NCBI GenBank assembly: GCA_012295275.1
Contig: CM022677.1
Span: 15,157,970 to 15,221,969 of the forward strand
Reading direction: 5' to 3'
Source: Chrysomallon squamiferum
Lineage: Eukaryota; Mollusca; Gastropoda; Neomphalida; Peltospiridae
DNA length: 64,000 nt
The first letter of the stretch is position 1. Each line of letters starts with the position of its first letter. The position numbers and the translations under genes are program-made. The notes beneath the pieces are model-generated. The model was not told where the DNA came from and ran no database searches. It was given only the letters and a program-made list of their open reading frames with translations. Positions 1 through 13,391 of the stretch are shown here, piece by piece.

Positions 1-1852
1 ATCTCAAGATATCGGCTGAAAATGTTGTCCGAATGTGATAAAGTAAGCTAATGTATTTATAATATTTTTGTGTCTTTACCTGAATATTAGTTTTATCGTA
101 TAAACGTATAAATGGTACAGAAGCCTTTTTTTTTAAAAATAAATATGCTAGAAATACAGGAGAAATTAATGACGTTTTCTGTTAGTTAAACGACAATCTT
201 GAGATAATTAGATATGCCGAATGATATCAAGAAATAAGAGATTAATGTTTTAACGAGATTTAACAGTATTAAAGAGTATAAAAAGAAAAATGCTTTTATT
301 TTGTCTTCGCCTCGAAATATTTGATGCACGGTAGTCTTTTTTCTTTTAGATGACTTGAAACTAATATCGTAATCGAGACTCATTTCCGACTCGCACGTCA
401 CTTCGCGTCTGCTAGAAAAACATTTTAATCTTCGTTTACCATTGAACGATAACAGATCATTTTGAATTCGCTGATAAGAAATATTCACTTATTAATAGTG
501 TTAATGGCATCAAGGTGGGGATCATACAAAAAAAAAGAAAAAAAAAAGAAGAAATAAAAACGATTGGGAACGCTCACGATTCGGAACTAAGGACCTCTAA
601 GATTACAGTGTTTATAGATTACAGATTATAGTAATAATATTATGTTTATATCAGTTATCAGTTTCTTAAACAACAGAAATTTAAACTAAGCAAACTTTGT
701 ATGAAGTGTAATAAGAGTATAATAATTTTATAATCAACAGTGAAAAAGTAAACTGAGTAAAATGTACATTCTTCAAGTCCATAATTAATGTGACACTTAC
801 TAAAAAAAAAATATTTTTAATCTGTTATTAATTTTTCATTATTTAAGTTTTTGGAAAGCTGATAAATCAGCACATTAATTCTCAATTTTAACTTTATAAA
901 AAGCACAGAATAAGAGAGACAGACCATAGCTATATTAATAGAGAGGAAGATACACAATGATAATAACAACTGGAAAGTGAGAAAGAAAATATATAAAGTT
1001 ATATATAGAAAGACAGGTTGTGATGTAGGTATGTAGACATAGTTAGATATGTAGGTAGGCAGGGAGTTGGGTAGATGATTGGTATATGGTTATGTGTTGG
1101 TACATGCATGAATGGACAATATCAAAGAAAAATAGGTAAGATAGAAGAAGCAGATAGGTAGATAGATCGTTAGGTTTGAGTGTAGAGGAGGTAACTCGGC
1201 AAGTTGATGGATAGATACAAAGAGAGAGAGAATGATGGATAGGAAGATAGGTAACTACATGTATAATGAAGTGCGAGTACATGTGTTTGATGTGCTAGAA
1301 CGTGTGAATGAAAATGTGCTTGTGTTGTAAATGGACAGACATACAGAAAGACAGAGGTTGTAAGGTAATTATGCAGGGAGGTAGCTGCAGAGATGGACAG
1401 ATGATTTATGGATGGTTATTGATGGATCAGAATGTGAACAGAGAGATCAAAAAAGAAAATGTTAGGTTGGTACATGTATATATGGCAATATGGAAATTGG
1501 TATTGGCATATAGGTATGTAAGTTGAGTACATTGTTCTGTTACAGAAATGTATATATGTATGTGAAGGGAAATGTGCTTTTGTGTTTTTTGAGGGGTGGC
1601 TGTTAATGTAATGTGAAAGGAGGAGTTAATGTATATATATATATGCATGTGTAAGAAAGTTTTATTGTGTATTTTTGAGGGCCAGTCAGAGGGGATGTGC
1701 ATATATATAAGAGTGTTTATAGATGGACATATATACAGTATATAGATAGGGAGATTTAATGTAAAAGACAAATAGACAGATAAAATAGATAAACCATTGA
1801 TAGATATGTAGATATGTAAGCAAATCAGTCGGTGATATCAGTATTTAGATAG

Positions 1853-1899
<47 letters not shown>

Positions 1900-4800
1900 T
1901 TGATGGTATTCAGATTGTATAAGATAAGAGGTTTTATTGCTAAATGTCAGAGAGTGTATGGCTAAATATGTGTATAAATGGACAGAAATACAGAAAGATA
2001 GATTTGTATGTAGTGATAGAGACACTAACACAAAGAGGCATAGATGTGTGTGTGTGTGTGTGTGTTTGTGTGTGTGTATGTGTGTGTGTGTGTGTATATA
2101 TAGAGAGAGAGTATGGATGCATTGAAAAGGATTTAGGAATGTTTGGATGTACATGGTGTGAGTGAGTGATTTACTTAGAGTTTGATGGGCAGATAAATAG
2201 ACAAATATACATACCAATGGTCTGAATTTTGTGTCTGTGTGTAATGGTATTTTAAACACTTCTAGTTTGTTTTGTTCTTAAAAACAAGTCTGGAATAATT
2301 AAAAAAGAAGGATGCAAGCAAGTAGAAGTGCTTTACTTGTTTAAGTGATCAAAAACTCTTCTCGGATTCCCTTCTTTTCTTAAAATTTACTAATTGTTAA
2401 TTTTAATTTATTTATTTACATTTTGTTTTGTTTTATTGTACTTCCTCCTTTTTTATCTTATTATTATTACTACTACTACTTGTTCTGAAGTGAGTGGTCT
2501 CGATATGTTTTATAATAATAAATAATAGTAATGTGTTTAAGTACATATGTACATAAGAATGCAGGGCTTGTAATGGCCAGTCACCAAATGCTGCCAAAAT
2601 TCTGTTTGGATGACTGGGATGTTAAAAAAATGATGAGTTAGTTTCTGAAGAATATTTTTAAATCTTACTTCAAAGGTTAATGATCAATACATGTTTTCCT
2701 TTATAAGCTGAAATATGAATCTGGTCAACTATATATATATGAATTTGTTCTCAAAAGATTTTATTATGCAAAATAAGCATTCATTCCTAGTCTGGGATAG
2801 GTAAAAAATACAGTTGTTGAGCCAGTAAAGCTAATATTAAATTGATAGGCATCAGATTGAGAAAATTCTTTGATATATTTCTATCTCATTTTACCAGTAT
2901 AGTGAAAGAAACACTTATCAACAAACCATTATTAAAATAAACCTACTTATGACTGAGATTATGAAGCTTGACATGTTCAAACTTGACCAGACATTTACTA
3001 TTTGAAAAGTAAACATAAATAATGTAATTACAATATGTTTATTTATGTTCTTTGGTCTGGTTACAGGATCAACCTATTATTATATACTAAGTAGATCGGA
3101 TTGTAATGGTGTATAGTTTTTTTTGTTTGTTATGATTCTAACTAATAGTATATAAGTCCAGCTGGCTGTTAAGAAGTCTTGTTTGTTTCAGTGTATAGCA
3201 GAAAATTATAATTATGATAAATTAATTAATCAATAAGAAAATTATACCAGTTTTTTTAAATACTTTTTGTTCTATATTTGTTTATTTAGACAAATCTGGC
3301 TAAATAGTAGGAAACAGTGACTTGCACATGAAACAAGATAGTTGTTTAAATATAGCTATCATACCACCAACTCAAACTTTGGATGTTGTGATGTCCAAGA
3401 TTTCAGAGGATTTTCTTAACCAGCTTGGAAGACCTTTCAGGTAAGTCAGACAAAAGGCAGATCAGTAGATTTTATACTTATGTAGTTAGTTTGATATCTT
3501 TAAATGTTCTTAATTTATATTTTTGCAGGGAGATGAAGGGATATTAAATTTATTTTTATTTTATTTTATTTTTTTAATTTTTTTAATGAAGAAAAATAGA
3601 ATTTTAAATAATTATTTAAAAATATGTAAGAGAAACATGAATAGTAATAATAGCAACAGCAACAACCACCAGCACCACAACAATAAGAAAAAGAATAATT
3701 AAAATAAAACAAACCTGTAAAAACCAGTACTTCATTTCCTGATTCTGTTTTATAAAAATTCCATGATATTCATGATAAATGTACCTTCCAAATGCATAGA
3801 CATCAAGTTGGTGGTAATTATGTTATAAACTGCCATTGATCAGGAAGAAGCAGATGTAAATCCTTACAACTCTGTTTCGTACCTGTCAAAACTTTATACA
3901 CAGAAGTTATTAGTTTCCTTGTCAGTGTTGCAGTATCCTACGATTGTCTGAATTATTTTGTTCAGGATTCAAATCTGATATATATATTTTTTTATGAATT
4001 AATTATATCATCTCATTCAAAACATTAGCAATTTATTATTATTAATTAATTAAAATTCTCGTTATCTTTTGGGGTTAAAAGATTATTATTGTGGATAAAT
4101 TTAATGTTGTAGCCAGATTATTAACTTATATTTTTAATCAAATCTAAAATTAGATGTATAGAATCAGTTGTAAGTGTTCCAAAAAAGTAATGCAGTTTGT
4201 AATCAAAATGACTGAATTCACATACCTTGTGAAGAGTGACATTAACAGTTTGTTATTAGAACTGAAAAGCTTTGGTATCTGTTATGATATAGTTATCATG
4301 TGTCTGTAAATTATTTTTTAGTTCATTCTATCAAGTTCTGTCAAATTGTTGTGATTCATTAACAGTTCTTAAAAATAATCATTTGTTCTTATTGTGGGAT
4401 TTTTGACAATGATTTATGATTAGCAAGTCTGGTTATACCTTCAGTTGAAATGGCATATACTAGGAGTTGAAGTATTTGGTGCTGTCCAGCAGGTATTTAA
4501 ATACATTATTCATTTTATTTCAGTTTTAAATATTTCTTCAGTCTTTCACAAAATTCTATGCAAAATAGTTTTCTTACATTGAATTAAGCAACTTACATAC
4601 AAATGTAATATATTTGTTTTTGTAAAATCATGAAAATGATTAGCAATTATTGTATACTGATGCTGTGTCTGCACATAAAATCTCATTTATTGAAAGAATC
4701 TGTAGAATCACTAAGGACTAATTATTTGTTCAGTTATAAAGACACCTGCCATGAAATGGCAGTCTGATTTTAAGATTCTTTTTACTTTACTCTAACTTTT

Positions 4801-5296
4801 TTACTTCATTTTATTTATTTATTTTGATTTATTTATTTATAAAAGGAGCAATAATTAATAACCAGATAATTCTATAAGTAAAATCAGTACAAATATAATT
4901 GTGTGTGTTTTTGTAGGAGATGAGACTCAGTTGTACAATGGAGGTAATGGTTACTCATGTTGGGAACATTAAACAATCACACAAAAAATATCAAACAGAA
5001 CTTGAAGAGAACAAGTGAGTTGACACTGTCTTTTCTCTTTAATTGACAAAGATGATAATGATATTTGTATAAAAATTAAGGTGAAAAGTAATTAGAATGT
5101 AATATTTTTATCAGAAGCTAATGTTAATTGCTTGCATTTTTTTTTTTTTTTTTTATTAGCCCTAATCAGATATACACTGATGAAAAAGGCTGTTAATTCA
5201 GATATTTGTAAGAACAAATAATGTAAATTATTTGTTGCTGAATTGAAAGCTCTTAAGAATTAAAGATGGCATTGTATTGTCTTTTTTTTGTTCTTG

Positions 5297-5340
<44 letters not shown>
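1..5340 (+). repeat. Left arm of a large inverted duplication
   Basis: Base 1 corresponds to the reverse complement of base 37612, and the match continues inward with many substitutions and indels to a trinucleotide tract near 5300-5340 (mate near 30893-30920). Anchors: 960-1000 with 36430-36480, 2275-2330 with 35160-35240, 3310-3440 with 34272-34400, 4917-5014 with 31268-31365, 5150-5270 with 30985-31100. The arm probably continues left of the window, because the right copy carries on past 37612 without a visible boundary. Relative to its mate it lacks about 1.5 kb (the equivalent of 31840-33350), joined near 4455. Outside the exons listed separately, 1-3300 holds only AT-rich DNA, degenerate GATA/GTAT-type repeats and microsatellites, and I see no gene there. 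Confidence 0.9.
1857..2110. repeat. Microsatellites: (TA)n and (TG)n
   Basis: A (TA) tract of about 40 bases begins near 1857 and a (TG)-rich tract runs from about 2046 to 2100. The reading frames across them (HTHTHT, CVCVCV, YIYIYI) are simple-repeat artefacts. In the right arm the equivalent place (35287-35400) carries a (CT) run plus (AC), so the repeat has changed composition since the duplication. Confidence 0.9.
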
Positions 5341-5342
<2 letters not shown>

Positions 5343-5742
5343 CAAAATAATGATTTAATTTCAGGAAACAGTCAATGGCAGTGAAAAAGCCTTTTGGCAG
5401 CAATTTTACAGAAATAGGTAATGTTATTAGCAATTCTTAGTCAACAATCTATGAATTTTACAAATTTGATTAATTATTAAATATGATTGGGAAATAAAAT
5501 GCATGTTTATGTTAGTGTTTCAACACTAAAGAAGACAATTTATAACGTGAAAGTTTGATTGTTTTTTGTTTTTGTTGTTGTAGTAGTTTGTGGAGGGGAT
5601 CTTGTTTTTTTAATTAAAAATATAATCTATATAGCTGTTGTTATATTTTATTTATTTTTATTAATTAAGAATGAGTTTAATTTGTTTTGGTCCAGGTTCT
5701 AAAAGCTGCATGTCTATGTGTGGATTGAATGCTGCTCTAAAG
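3312..5742 (+). pseudogene. IRAG/LRMP (MRVI1)-like gene, left copy, internally deleted
   Basis: Exons with good splice signals are visible: about 3312-3440 (ends ISEDFLNQLGRPF, donor GTAAGT), 4917-5014 (contains MEVMVTHVGNIKQSHKKYQ, donor GTGAGT), 5365-5417 (acceptor TTTCAG, donor GTAATG) and 5696-5742 (acceptor TCCAG, donor GTATGT). The last three keep compatible phases. The MEVMVTHVGNIK stretch, preceded by a VEVFGAVQQ remnant near 4460-4492, resembles the conserved coiled-coil of IRAG/LRMP proteins. That family is an ER-anchored regulator of inositol trisphosphate receptors in vertebrates; the match is recalled, not searched. A deletion removed the exons for the preceding coiled-coil that survive in the right copy (32333-33066) and cut into the exon ending at about 4492, so no complete product can be made. 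An alternative is that these exons serve a different locus by trans- or alternative splicing. Confidence 0.65.
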
Positions 5743-6138
5743 GTATGTTTTATTCATTCACTTTTGTGTTTTATATCTCATTTCATTAAGAATGAATTTG
5801 ATCAAAAGTAGCATGCCAGCAATTTATTTTAATTACAGAATAGTATTGATAGTTTTATATAAATTGTTCATAAAGCATGCCTATTTGCTTGATATTTTAA
5901 ATGATTAGTTTAGCTAGTACAGAATCAATGTAATAATGGTTACAACAAACCTTGTAATTGGGTCAACAAATACTTGAGAACAAGATTGTGTTTATGCTGT
6001 ATATTTATTTTAGCTAGATTAGATATAGAATTGTGGATGGATTTACTTAGAGACAGGCATGTGTACTGGTGTAAGAATATACTGAGTATTTACTTTTGGG
6101 AGGGTTAGAGAGAGGTGATGTGTGAAATAAAATGTGTT

Positions 6139-6174
<36 letters not shown>

Positions 6175-6880
6175 AGGTAAGCTATGTCTGCAAATGTGAA
6201 AGCTGGAGTGCATATGTAAGAAAGAGTGAGTATTTCTTCTTGTGAGCAAGATAGAGAATACATGCATGTTCAAGAAGGAGTGTTCTTTGTATAATACACC
6301 CATTCTTCCTAAAAATAAACAAATGTTTTTCAAAAATACTCTGAAATACATACACTTCTGTGTATACTCTTTTCTCCTGTCTTTCTATCTATATATAGAA
6401 AGGGCTTTCAAATAAATGCCACTGTATTCAAAATTGGAAAAAGTAGCAGTACCCTATGTATCCACATTCTCTCTTACACACAGACACATAATATTATACA
6501 GCCATACATGTTTACACACTATATCTTTTACATTGACACATATCTGTCTTTCTGTCTCTGTCTACCTATGTATACAATACATATGCACTCTCAAAAACAC
6601 ATATAAAACACACACAAAACCACACATGATATAGCCATTCTTTCTAACTCATATTCTCACAGTTTCTTGCTCAAATACTCGAATCATCCTGTCAGACATG
6701 TTCATCATTTCATATTCACTCTCTAAAAAATATCTTTTCACACACACACAGACACACACACACACACACACACACACAGTCACACTTTACCATCGTACAG
6801 TTGCTTACATCTATCATGTCTCTTAATCTGTTTGTCTTGGTATTTCTATATCTGTCAGTATGTTCCTCTGTGGCTTTGTA
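5743..6880. other. Non-genic stretch with degenerate microsatellites
   Basis: AT-rich DNA followed by low-complexity blocks: (TA)n at about 6143-6170, a pyrimidine/CA-rich segment at about 6360-6780 with a (CA)n core near 6740-6778, and TCTG-type repeats. The short ORFs here are repeat-driven. No gene seen. Confidence 0.7.
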
Positions 6881-8113
6881 TTTATCTTTGATCAGTGATC
6901 AGAAAGTGCAGGAGGCCCTATTGAGGGTAACATGTAATATCAATTTATTCAACAAGGTAATTTGAAGTTATATTGGTTTAATTATCAAAATTAAATAAAA
7001 ATAAAATAAATAATTTCTTCATGAATAATTATTTAAAATGAAATTATGATAGTAATTTTAATCATTTTTTTGATCTCAGACTTTTTACATTATTAAACAA
7101 TGTGATATGTTTAATTAAACATGCTAAACATCATAAGTTTAAATCTTTGTAATAGTTTAAATTAATGATTCTGTATTTTATAATATCAGTGTCCATAGAT
7201 TGTCCTGACATTGTATCAAGAAAAAACATTTAGTTAAATTATGTTTTATTTAGGAATCTGGAAATGTATGCATACTCAGTGTTTCTGTATATTTTGATAA
7301 AAAATTAAATAAAATAAAGATAAAAATATTTTTATAAATTATTTAGAAATACTGATATCTGTACTGTTGTCAGCTTGCCATCACATGATTTTACATCAAG
7401 AACAAAATAACTAATATTTACTATTGCAGAATTCTCAGTATCCACACACACTTCAACATTTTACCATTAGTAAACAAATATAGCTATATATTAATGTTTC
7501 TATTTTTTTAAAAATAATATTTACTATTTTAGAATTCTCAATGCCCACATATATTTCAATGTCTAAAAGATTTTACAATGGTGTCTTTGTTGTGTGACGC
7601 TGATGTCAACACTCCTACCTATGTCAGCAAATACTACTGGGTAAAGTTATTATAACAATTTTACATTTGAATTAGTTTGAACATTTAAATAAAGAGTATT
7701 GGAAGTATTATCAGGAATTTGAAATTTACTTAAACCAGTGTTGTTGTAAAATATTCTTAACAGAAATGTCCCAATAGATTGTTCTGTATAATTAATTAAA
7801 TAATAGAAAGTACAAAGTATAAACAGTTAATAACACTATATTATTACACATCATTATTAACATGTTAAGTTATTAAGTACAGAGATAGAGCTAGTTTATA
7901 ACAGTAAACTGTTATAACTTTATTAACATATTTGTTTATAAGTACTTATGTTAACAACAAAATTTAAGATGATAATCAAGGATTTGCTCATGTGAAAATA
8001 TTTAAATAAATTTTGTTTCCTGGTTTTACAGGGATCTTTGGATTTTTAGGTTTTCAGCTTAAATAATGTCGAAGATTCTAGAAAGTTGTCCAGATTTCAG
8101 ATTCAAAGACCAG
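6880..8113 (+). pseudogene. Ankyrin-repeat-type exons, left copy
   Basis: Three exon-like blocks are shared with a second copy at 48540-49475: a short block ending about 6929 (QKVQEALLR, then GTAACA donor), 7533-7640 (acceptor TTTTAG, donor GTAAAG; reads MVSLLCDADVNTPTYVSKYY, ankyrin-like) and 8032-8113 (acceptor TTACAG, donor GTGAGC). The block at 8032 is poorly open in frame compared with its mate, which reads DSRKSPRFQSQRP in one frame. No start, stop or full ankyrin domain is present, so this is a gene fragment or an old duplicated segment. Introns contain AT-rich DNA only. Intact donor sites here, against a lost donor in the mate, show the two copies decaying independently. Confidence 0.5.
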
Positions 8114-8239
8114 GTGAGCCTGTCATTACACAGTGGACTGTGACAAAAACAAAACTGTAAACTATGAATTAATTTATCTACTGTTTAACTTGATAGTGAA
8201 CTTGATTATCAAGTCTTTTAGATTTGTGTTGTAAAATAG

Positions 8240-10100
8240 GGTTGAAACCAAGAACTAAAGTGGATGTTTTGTCATCAGTGGTAGAAGTAGAAGAGCCTCA
8301 GTCAATAAAGGACAAGGAGAAGAAGTTTGCATGGAGCAGATTACAGTTAGTATACACAGAGTTTGATAGATTTCAAGTTGATATTATTGTAATTATTCCA
8401 GTGAGCAGAAGAAAAAGTTAGAAAGAACAAATACTCTGATGTTAAAGTGAATACTTAATTCTTGCATTTGCTAAAGATGACATTGATTTGGGGTTTACTG
8501 TAAAATATCACATATGCACAACTGATAACATACCAGTGTCAGAACTGTACAGAAGAATTTCACACAGTCAGTATCAGAAAGCCAAGGAGCTGATCAAGAA
8601 ACTTATAAAACAAGATGTAATTTGACCCAGCCACAGTCCATATTCATCTCCTACTGTTATAATGAGAAAAACAGACAACACAATTCATCTGTGTGTGGAC
8701 TACAGGTGGCTGAATGCTAAAACTAGGAAAGACTGCTTTCCACTACCTACAATAGAAGAGTCATTAGATGCTTTGCACAGAGCAAATTGGTTCACTACAC
8801 AGATATGGCCAGTGAATACAACCAAGTAGCACTTGAGGATAAAAACAAAGACAAAACTGCATTCATCACTCCAATCGGTTTGTTTGAATCAATCGTATGC
8901 TGTTTGGTTTATCAGGAGCATCAGTCACATTTCAAAGACTTTAGAGTGCAGATATTTCAGTGTTCTGTTTTTTTATGTGTACATAGATAAACTAGACGAG
9001 GTATTTAAAATTTTAAAACAGCATGAGCTCAGACTAAAACCAAGCAAACGCTGTTTCCTTAAGAAAGAAGTGAAATATCTAGGACGTGATGTCTAGAGAT
9101 GGGGTAGTTACAGATCCAGACAAAATAAAGGCTGTTTTTGAATGGGAAGGTCCAAAGACACCAAAGGACCTGATGTCATTTTTGCAGTTTGCCAGTTACT
9201 TCAGATGATATGTTAAAGGATTCTCAGTTACTGCTGGACCTTTGCATTCTTTGGTGAACAGGTTCCAAGATAAGAAAAATCAAGCATTGTTAAAGTTCTT
9301 GGGATGAGAGTTGTCAAAAGAGATACTTTAAAAGAGATGCTAACTTCAGCTCCAATATCAGGAAACACTGATTTAAGTGAACTGTTCAAGTTTTCAAGGT
9401 GTGGGAGCAGTTCTGTCACAGGAGCAGAATGGGCAAAGGTAAGAAATTACATATGTTAGACAGAGCTTGAGACCCACTGAGAGAAACATGAATAATTACA
9501 GTTACATGAAATTAGAGCTTGTTGGTCTGAAATGGGCTGTGACTGAAAAGATTGAAAATTATCTTCTCAAACATCAATTTACCATATATACAAACAACAG
9601 TCCACTAAGTCATCTTGATACCACAAAGTTACATGCAGTGGAATAAACATGGGGCTCTCAGCTGGTAGAATTTGATTTTGATGTGAAATATCATTCAACA
9701 CAATGAGAATGCGGATGGTCTATCCAGGAAGAAATTTCACAGAATTATTTCTACTTCAGTGGAAGCTGCTTTAGAGATACTGCTAGTAGTACAGAAGTTC
9801 CACATACAATGAGACAAGTTATAAAAGGTGGTGGAAGAAAAGTCGCACAGTAAACTGTAACAGTGGAACAATTTTTAGAAGAACTAGCAGTGATGCAGGC
9901 AAAAGACAAGTTAGTAAGGAGATTGCTGTATTACATGGCTACCATGCAGAGCTGAGAGAAGATTAGAAGAATCAGGTTTCTTCACACTAATCTGGCAATG
10001 GCAAAGATTATTTCTTGAAAACAAAGTACTTTACAGAAAAGCAAACGTCCCAACTTGGCAAATTTGCTGTTCATCTTATTTAGAAGAAATATCATCACAT
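8240..10100 (+). mobile_element. Decayed Ty3/gypsy-type retrotransposon pol
   Basis: Sequence similarity to the left ankyrin block's mate at 49500 ends at about 8240, and a broken pol follows on the + strand. Fragments in changing frames correspond, in the expected order, to reverse transcriptase (near 8540-8760 VSELYRRISHSQYQKAKEL and CVDYRWLNAKTRKDCFPLP; near 8800 MASEYNQVALEDK; near 9000-9090 LRLKPSKRCFLKKEVKYLG), the linker (9110-9240 VTDPDKIKAV), RNase H (9480-9640 LELVGLKWAVTEKIENYL, then TIYTNNSPLSHL) and an integrase N-terminal-like remnant (9900-10080). In-frame stops and frameshifts occur throughout, so it cannot be active. The catalytic YxDD box is lost: the segment near 8970 reads FYVYIDKL after a deletion. 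No long terminal repeats were recognised by eye. Confidence 0.85.
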
Positions 10101-10840
10101 CCCTTCCTCTCTACAAACATAAATACAATTATAATTAATAAATACTGTCTTAGAATGTCTTAGAAAATATCCTTTTGACCTGAAAAACAGAAATATTTGC
10201 AGATTGTGTTGAATGGTTTAATTATCTAAATCTGTTGTGTTTTCTAGATTCAAGGATTTTCTGTCTGAAATGTTTAATTATGTGTGCACACATGGACAGG
10301 AAGACACATTTCACTTTCTTTTATAATGGAGCCAGAAACAGTCTGATGGAAGCACTAATGTGATTTGATTCTGTGCCTACCCACACTTCATACACTGACT
10401 TACACATTGACTAGTGAGAAGTGTTTGATAATTATACAGAAGACACAGCAGTCAGTTTAATTCATAGTTTACAGTTTTCTCTCTCACTTTATTCCAGTGA
10501 TTAACCACTGTGAAATAAAATACTTGATAACCAATTTGACTAGAAAATAAAATAAGGAAAGAAAATAATTAGGAAAAGCAGCTAAAAAAAATTCATAAAT
10601 CACCTTTCTCCTCGATATAACAGCTATTGAAACAGACCTATTATTTTACTAATTATTTATTTATTATTATTTTTATTATATGTAAATTAACAGAATTTAA
10701 CTTCAAACACTGTAAATGTTTAAAAAAAAGACCAAAAATTAAAACCTGATATCACATAATACTAATTTTCATTTAGAATTTAACAATTTATAAAACTGTT
10801 TATTTCTTTAAAACATTATTCCGAAATCTGTAGAAATTAA
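10100..10840. other. Non-genic AT-rich stretch
   Basis: No open frame of note, no recognisable repeat family and no splice-bounded exon. Probably intronic or intergenic DNA downstream of the gypsy fossil. Confidence 0.6.
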
Positions 10841-12598
10841 TGGTGGTTTAAGACCTGGCACAGACACAATACAAGACAGATTATTAATGGAGCTCAGTGT
10901 GGAATGGGAAACGGTAATGTTTCAAGGATAGAGTGAGCTCTGGGATCATTTCAGATTCTTATTTATTAAAACTAGTTGTAATTAAAACATTTATCAATTT
11001 AAATACTAGTATATTAAAAATTTAACAAACTATTAATCATATATATGTATGTTATAAGTTTTAATATACTTCTATGTTATATTTACAGATGACTGAACTT
11101 CCACTGCAGTCCATTTTGTCCACGATGTTGATCATGTCAGTTCACATGACAGAATTCTCACATTATCTCTATGTTGTCTGAGCAGAATGTTCTCTACAGA
11201 CCAAAGGTTTGAAACTGCTGGTTTTTATGTGTCAAAGATATAATTAAACTAATACTATATAAGAAAATAAGTAAAACAGAAAAGTTATTATTAACAAAAA
11301 TCTTATATACAACATCCTATGTTTTGGAAATTAAAAAATAAATAAATAAATAAATAAAAAAGATAAAAGCAAAGTGAACTCTTTATTATTAAAATCCAAG
11401 AAAAAAAGACATCCAAAATATTATTTTGTTTATTTATGGTGAACAGTCTTGTTAATTATAAAGTTTGACACAAAACTGAAGAAACTTGCTGGTTATGAAC
11501 ACTAAAAATTATAAACTTCTGTATATTTTAAAAAATAACAGACAAGCAGATAATTTTCAAGAGATATCTTAATCATGATATAAGATGTAAAATGCATTTA
11601 TTATGACTAAATAATTTGTAATTTTTAATACATCAGGTAACTTTTAAATAATAATTTGCTATCCTTTCCAATGATAAATGTTATAGTTTTTAAGTAAATC
11701 AATTTTATTTATCAGTGATAAGTTTTGTTTGTTATTTTTACAGGATACACAAGCCCTTGCTGACCACAACAAGTTCTATCAGGCCAAGGATGACCACTTG
11801 ACCAGGCTTGTAGTACAATTCAGTGAAGAACAATCACTTCTCCAGTTTGTGGTGTTAAAAGAAATTTGTACAAACTCAGAAACTCATATGAGTTCAATGT
11901 TTTGTAATCAAATGCTGAGTATAATGGAAAGGTAATTCAGTTTACAACTAGATTTTATAAACTGTAAAATATAAATCATTTAATGTCATATGAGAATATT
12001 TTAATATTATTATTATATATAATGTTCTTTTTTTAAATAATGGTATCTGTAGATGCAAAGAAAAAGACAAAACGTGACATTGATAAAGCAGTTGGGAGAA
12101 AAGGACTACTTTAGAAAATGTATCTTCAAAAATTAACAGATAAATATTACTGATCTTACTTGTTGTCAATTTTTATAAAATATATTAATTTATGTACTTA
12201 ATTAAAAGTAAAATGGAAGTTACTGCTTTAAGAAAGAAAATATATATATATATATACAATGAAAAATAGAGGTCCAACAAGACTGTTTAAATAAATATAA
12301 TTAAACTTTATTTTATTTCAGTTAAATTAACTGTACTTATTATTGGCTGAAAACATTTCTTCAGATTCAAATGATAAAATATAAAATTATAGTGGGTCTT
12401 GTTAAAATGTTTGAATGTAATATTTTATATTTCAGTCACCACAGAAAGCTATTAACAAGAACTGATGTACACTGAATCTAAATGACTTGACAAGTTTGCC
12501 TCCAAGTTCTTCAGGTTTTCTGACTACCGAACTAAGTAAACAGAAGATAAAACATCTCCACAGTAAATATAAAGAACTGAATAACTGGATAAAATAAC
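10840..12598 (+). other. Unidentified exon-like blocks
   Basis: Several non-repetitive open blocks have plausible splice borders. 10829-10915 reads INGGLRPGTDTIQDRLLMEL before a GTAATG donor. 11090-11206 reads HFVHDVDHVSSHDRILTLSL in one frame after a TTACAG acceptor. 11744-11931 reads DTQALADHNKFYQAKDDHL and ends MLSIMER before GTAATT. 12480-12598 reads LNDLTSLPPSSSGFLTTEL and ends KELNNWIK before a stop. Together they look like the 3' end of a spliced gene with a helical, polar C-terminus, but I do not recognise the family and cannot confirm that the phases join. A (TA)n tract interrupts at about 12240-12257. An expressed-gene remnant is the simplest reading. Confidence 0.35.
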
Positions 12599-13200
12599 AT
12601 TTTAAAAACATTACTTGTGTGAATCATGGACTGTTCTTATTGAAGAATTTATAATATTGTGATACTGAATTTAGATTCAAAGTTACAATGTTGTTCATGA
12701 AAGATGTGATCAAATTTATTCAGTATACTGAATGTTTGGACCAGACACAGCACCAAGTACAGGCAAGTCTGTGGTAAAAGAAGTTACTTTTTTAAAATGA
12801 TTTAGTGTCAGAAATCCTTTATTACTGACTTAAAATAAAAGTACAGACTTCGTATTAAAAAATGTTTGGTTTAAGGGAGATACTTTTTTTTTTTTAAATT
12901 TAATTTTATATTTTTAAATAATTTTGTTTTGATAGAATACTGTACTTAATAATCTAATCAAAACTTAAAATAAATAAATACCAAGAGTTCTGGTATAAAT
13001 GTACCCTATAAAACATCGTTAAAACATAAAATGGAATCAGTTGACCTATTTAAATAACAGAGTTGAACAGACTGGCTTTTGGCTTTTTTACCAAATGTAC
13101 TTTAACACCCGAAGGTGCATAGTCACGTGACATAACGTCATCTCAAAATAAAAAAAAAAGTATATAGGGTGGGGGGTGAAAGAAAGGACATGATATATTG

Positions 13201-13391
13201 TCAACCTAACTCTTGTGATTTGTAAAAAAAACAAAGATCTTCATTACTGGCTTTTGGCTTTTTGACCAAAAGTACTTTTAACCCAAAGGTGCTTAAGCTT
13301 CGCCCGAAGGAGCTTAAGTTAAAGTACATTTGGTCAAAAAGCCAAAAGCCAGTAATGAGGATCTTTGCAAATCACAAGAGTTAGGTTGACA
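13201..13391. repeat. Left terminal hairpin 1
   Basis: An imperfect palindrome of about 190 bases. The outer arms start TCAACCTAACTCTTGTG and end CACAAGAGTTAGGTTGA. The inner arms contain GGCTTTTGGCTTTTTGACC and its complement. The tip around 13280-13315 has a CGAAGG-type mini-palindrome. The arms differ by a few substitutions and indels, unlike the perfect right hairpin. A partial third arm with GGCTTTTGGC lies at about 13074-13115. The design matches parvovirus terminal repeats, which prime rolling-hairpin replication and are nicked by NS1. Confidence 0.8.

Noticed and set aside
8224-8421. 65-codon ORF as an independent gene
   Set aside because: Lies at the start of the gypsy fossil, is not recognised, and is most likely part of the broken retroelement.
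12240-12600. Possible tRNA or structured RNA near the (TA) repeat
   Set aside because: No cloverleaf, promoter boxes or anticodon arm could be assembled by eye.
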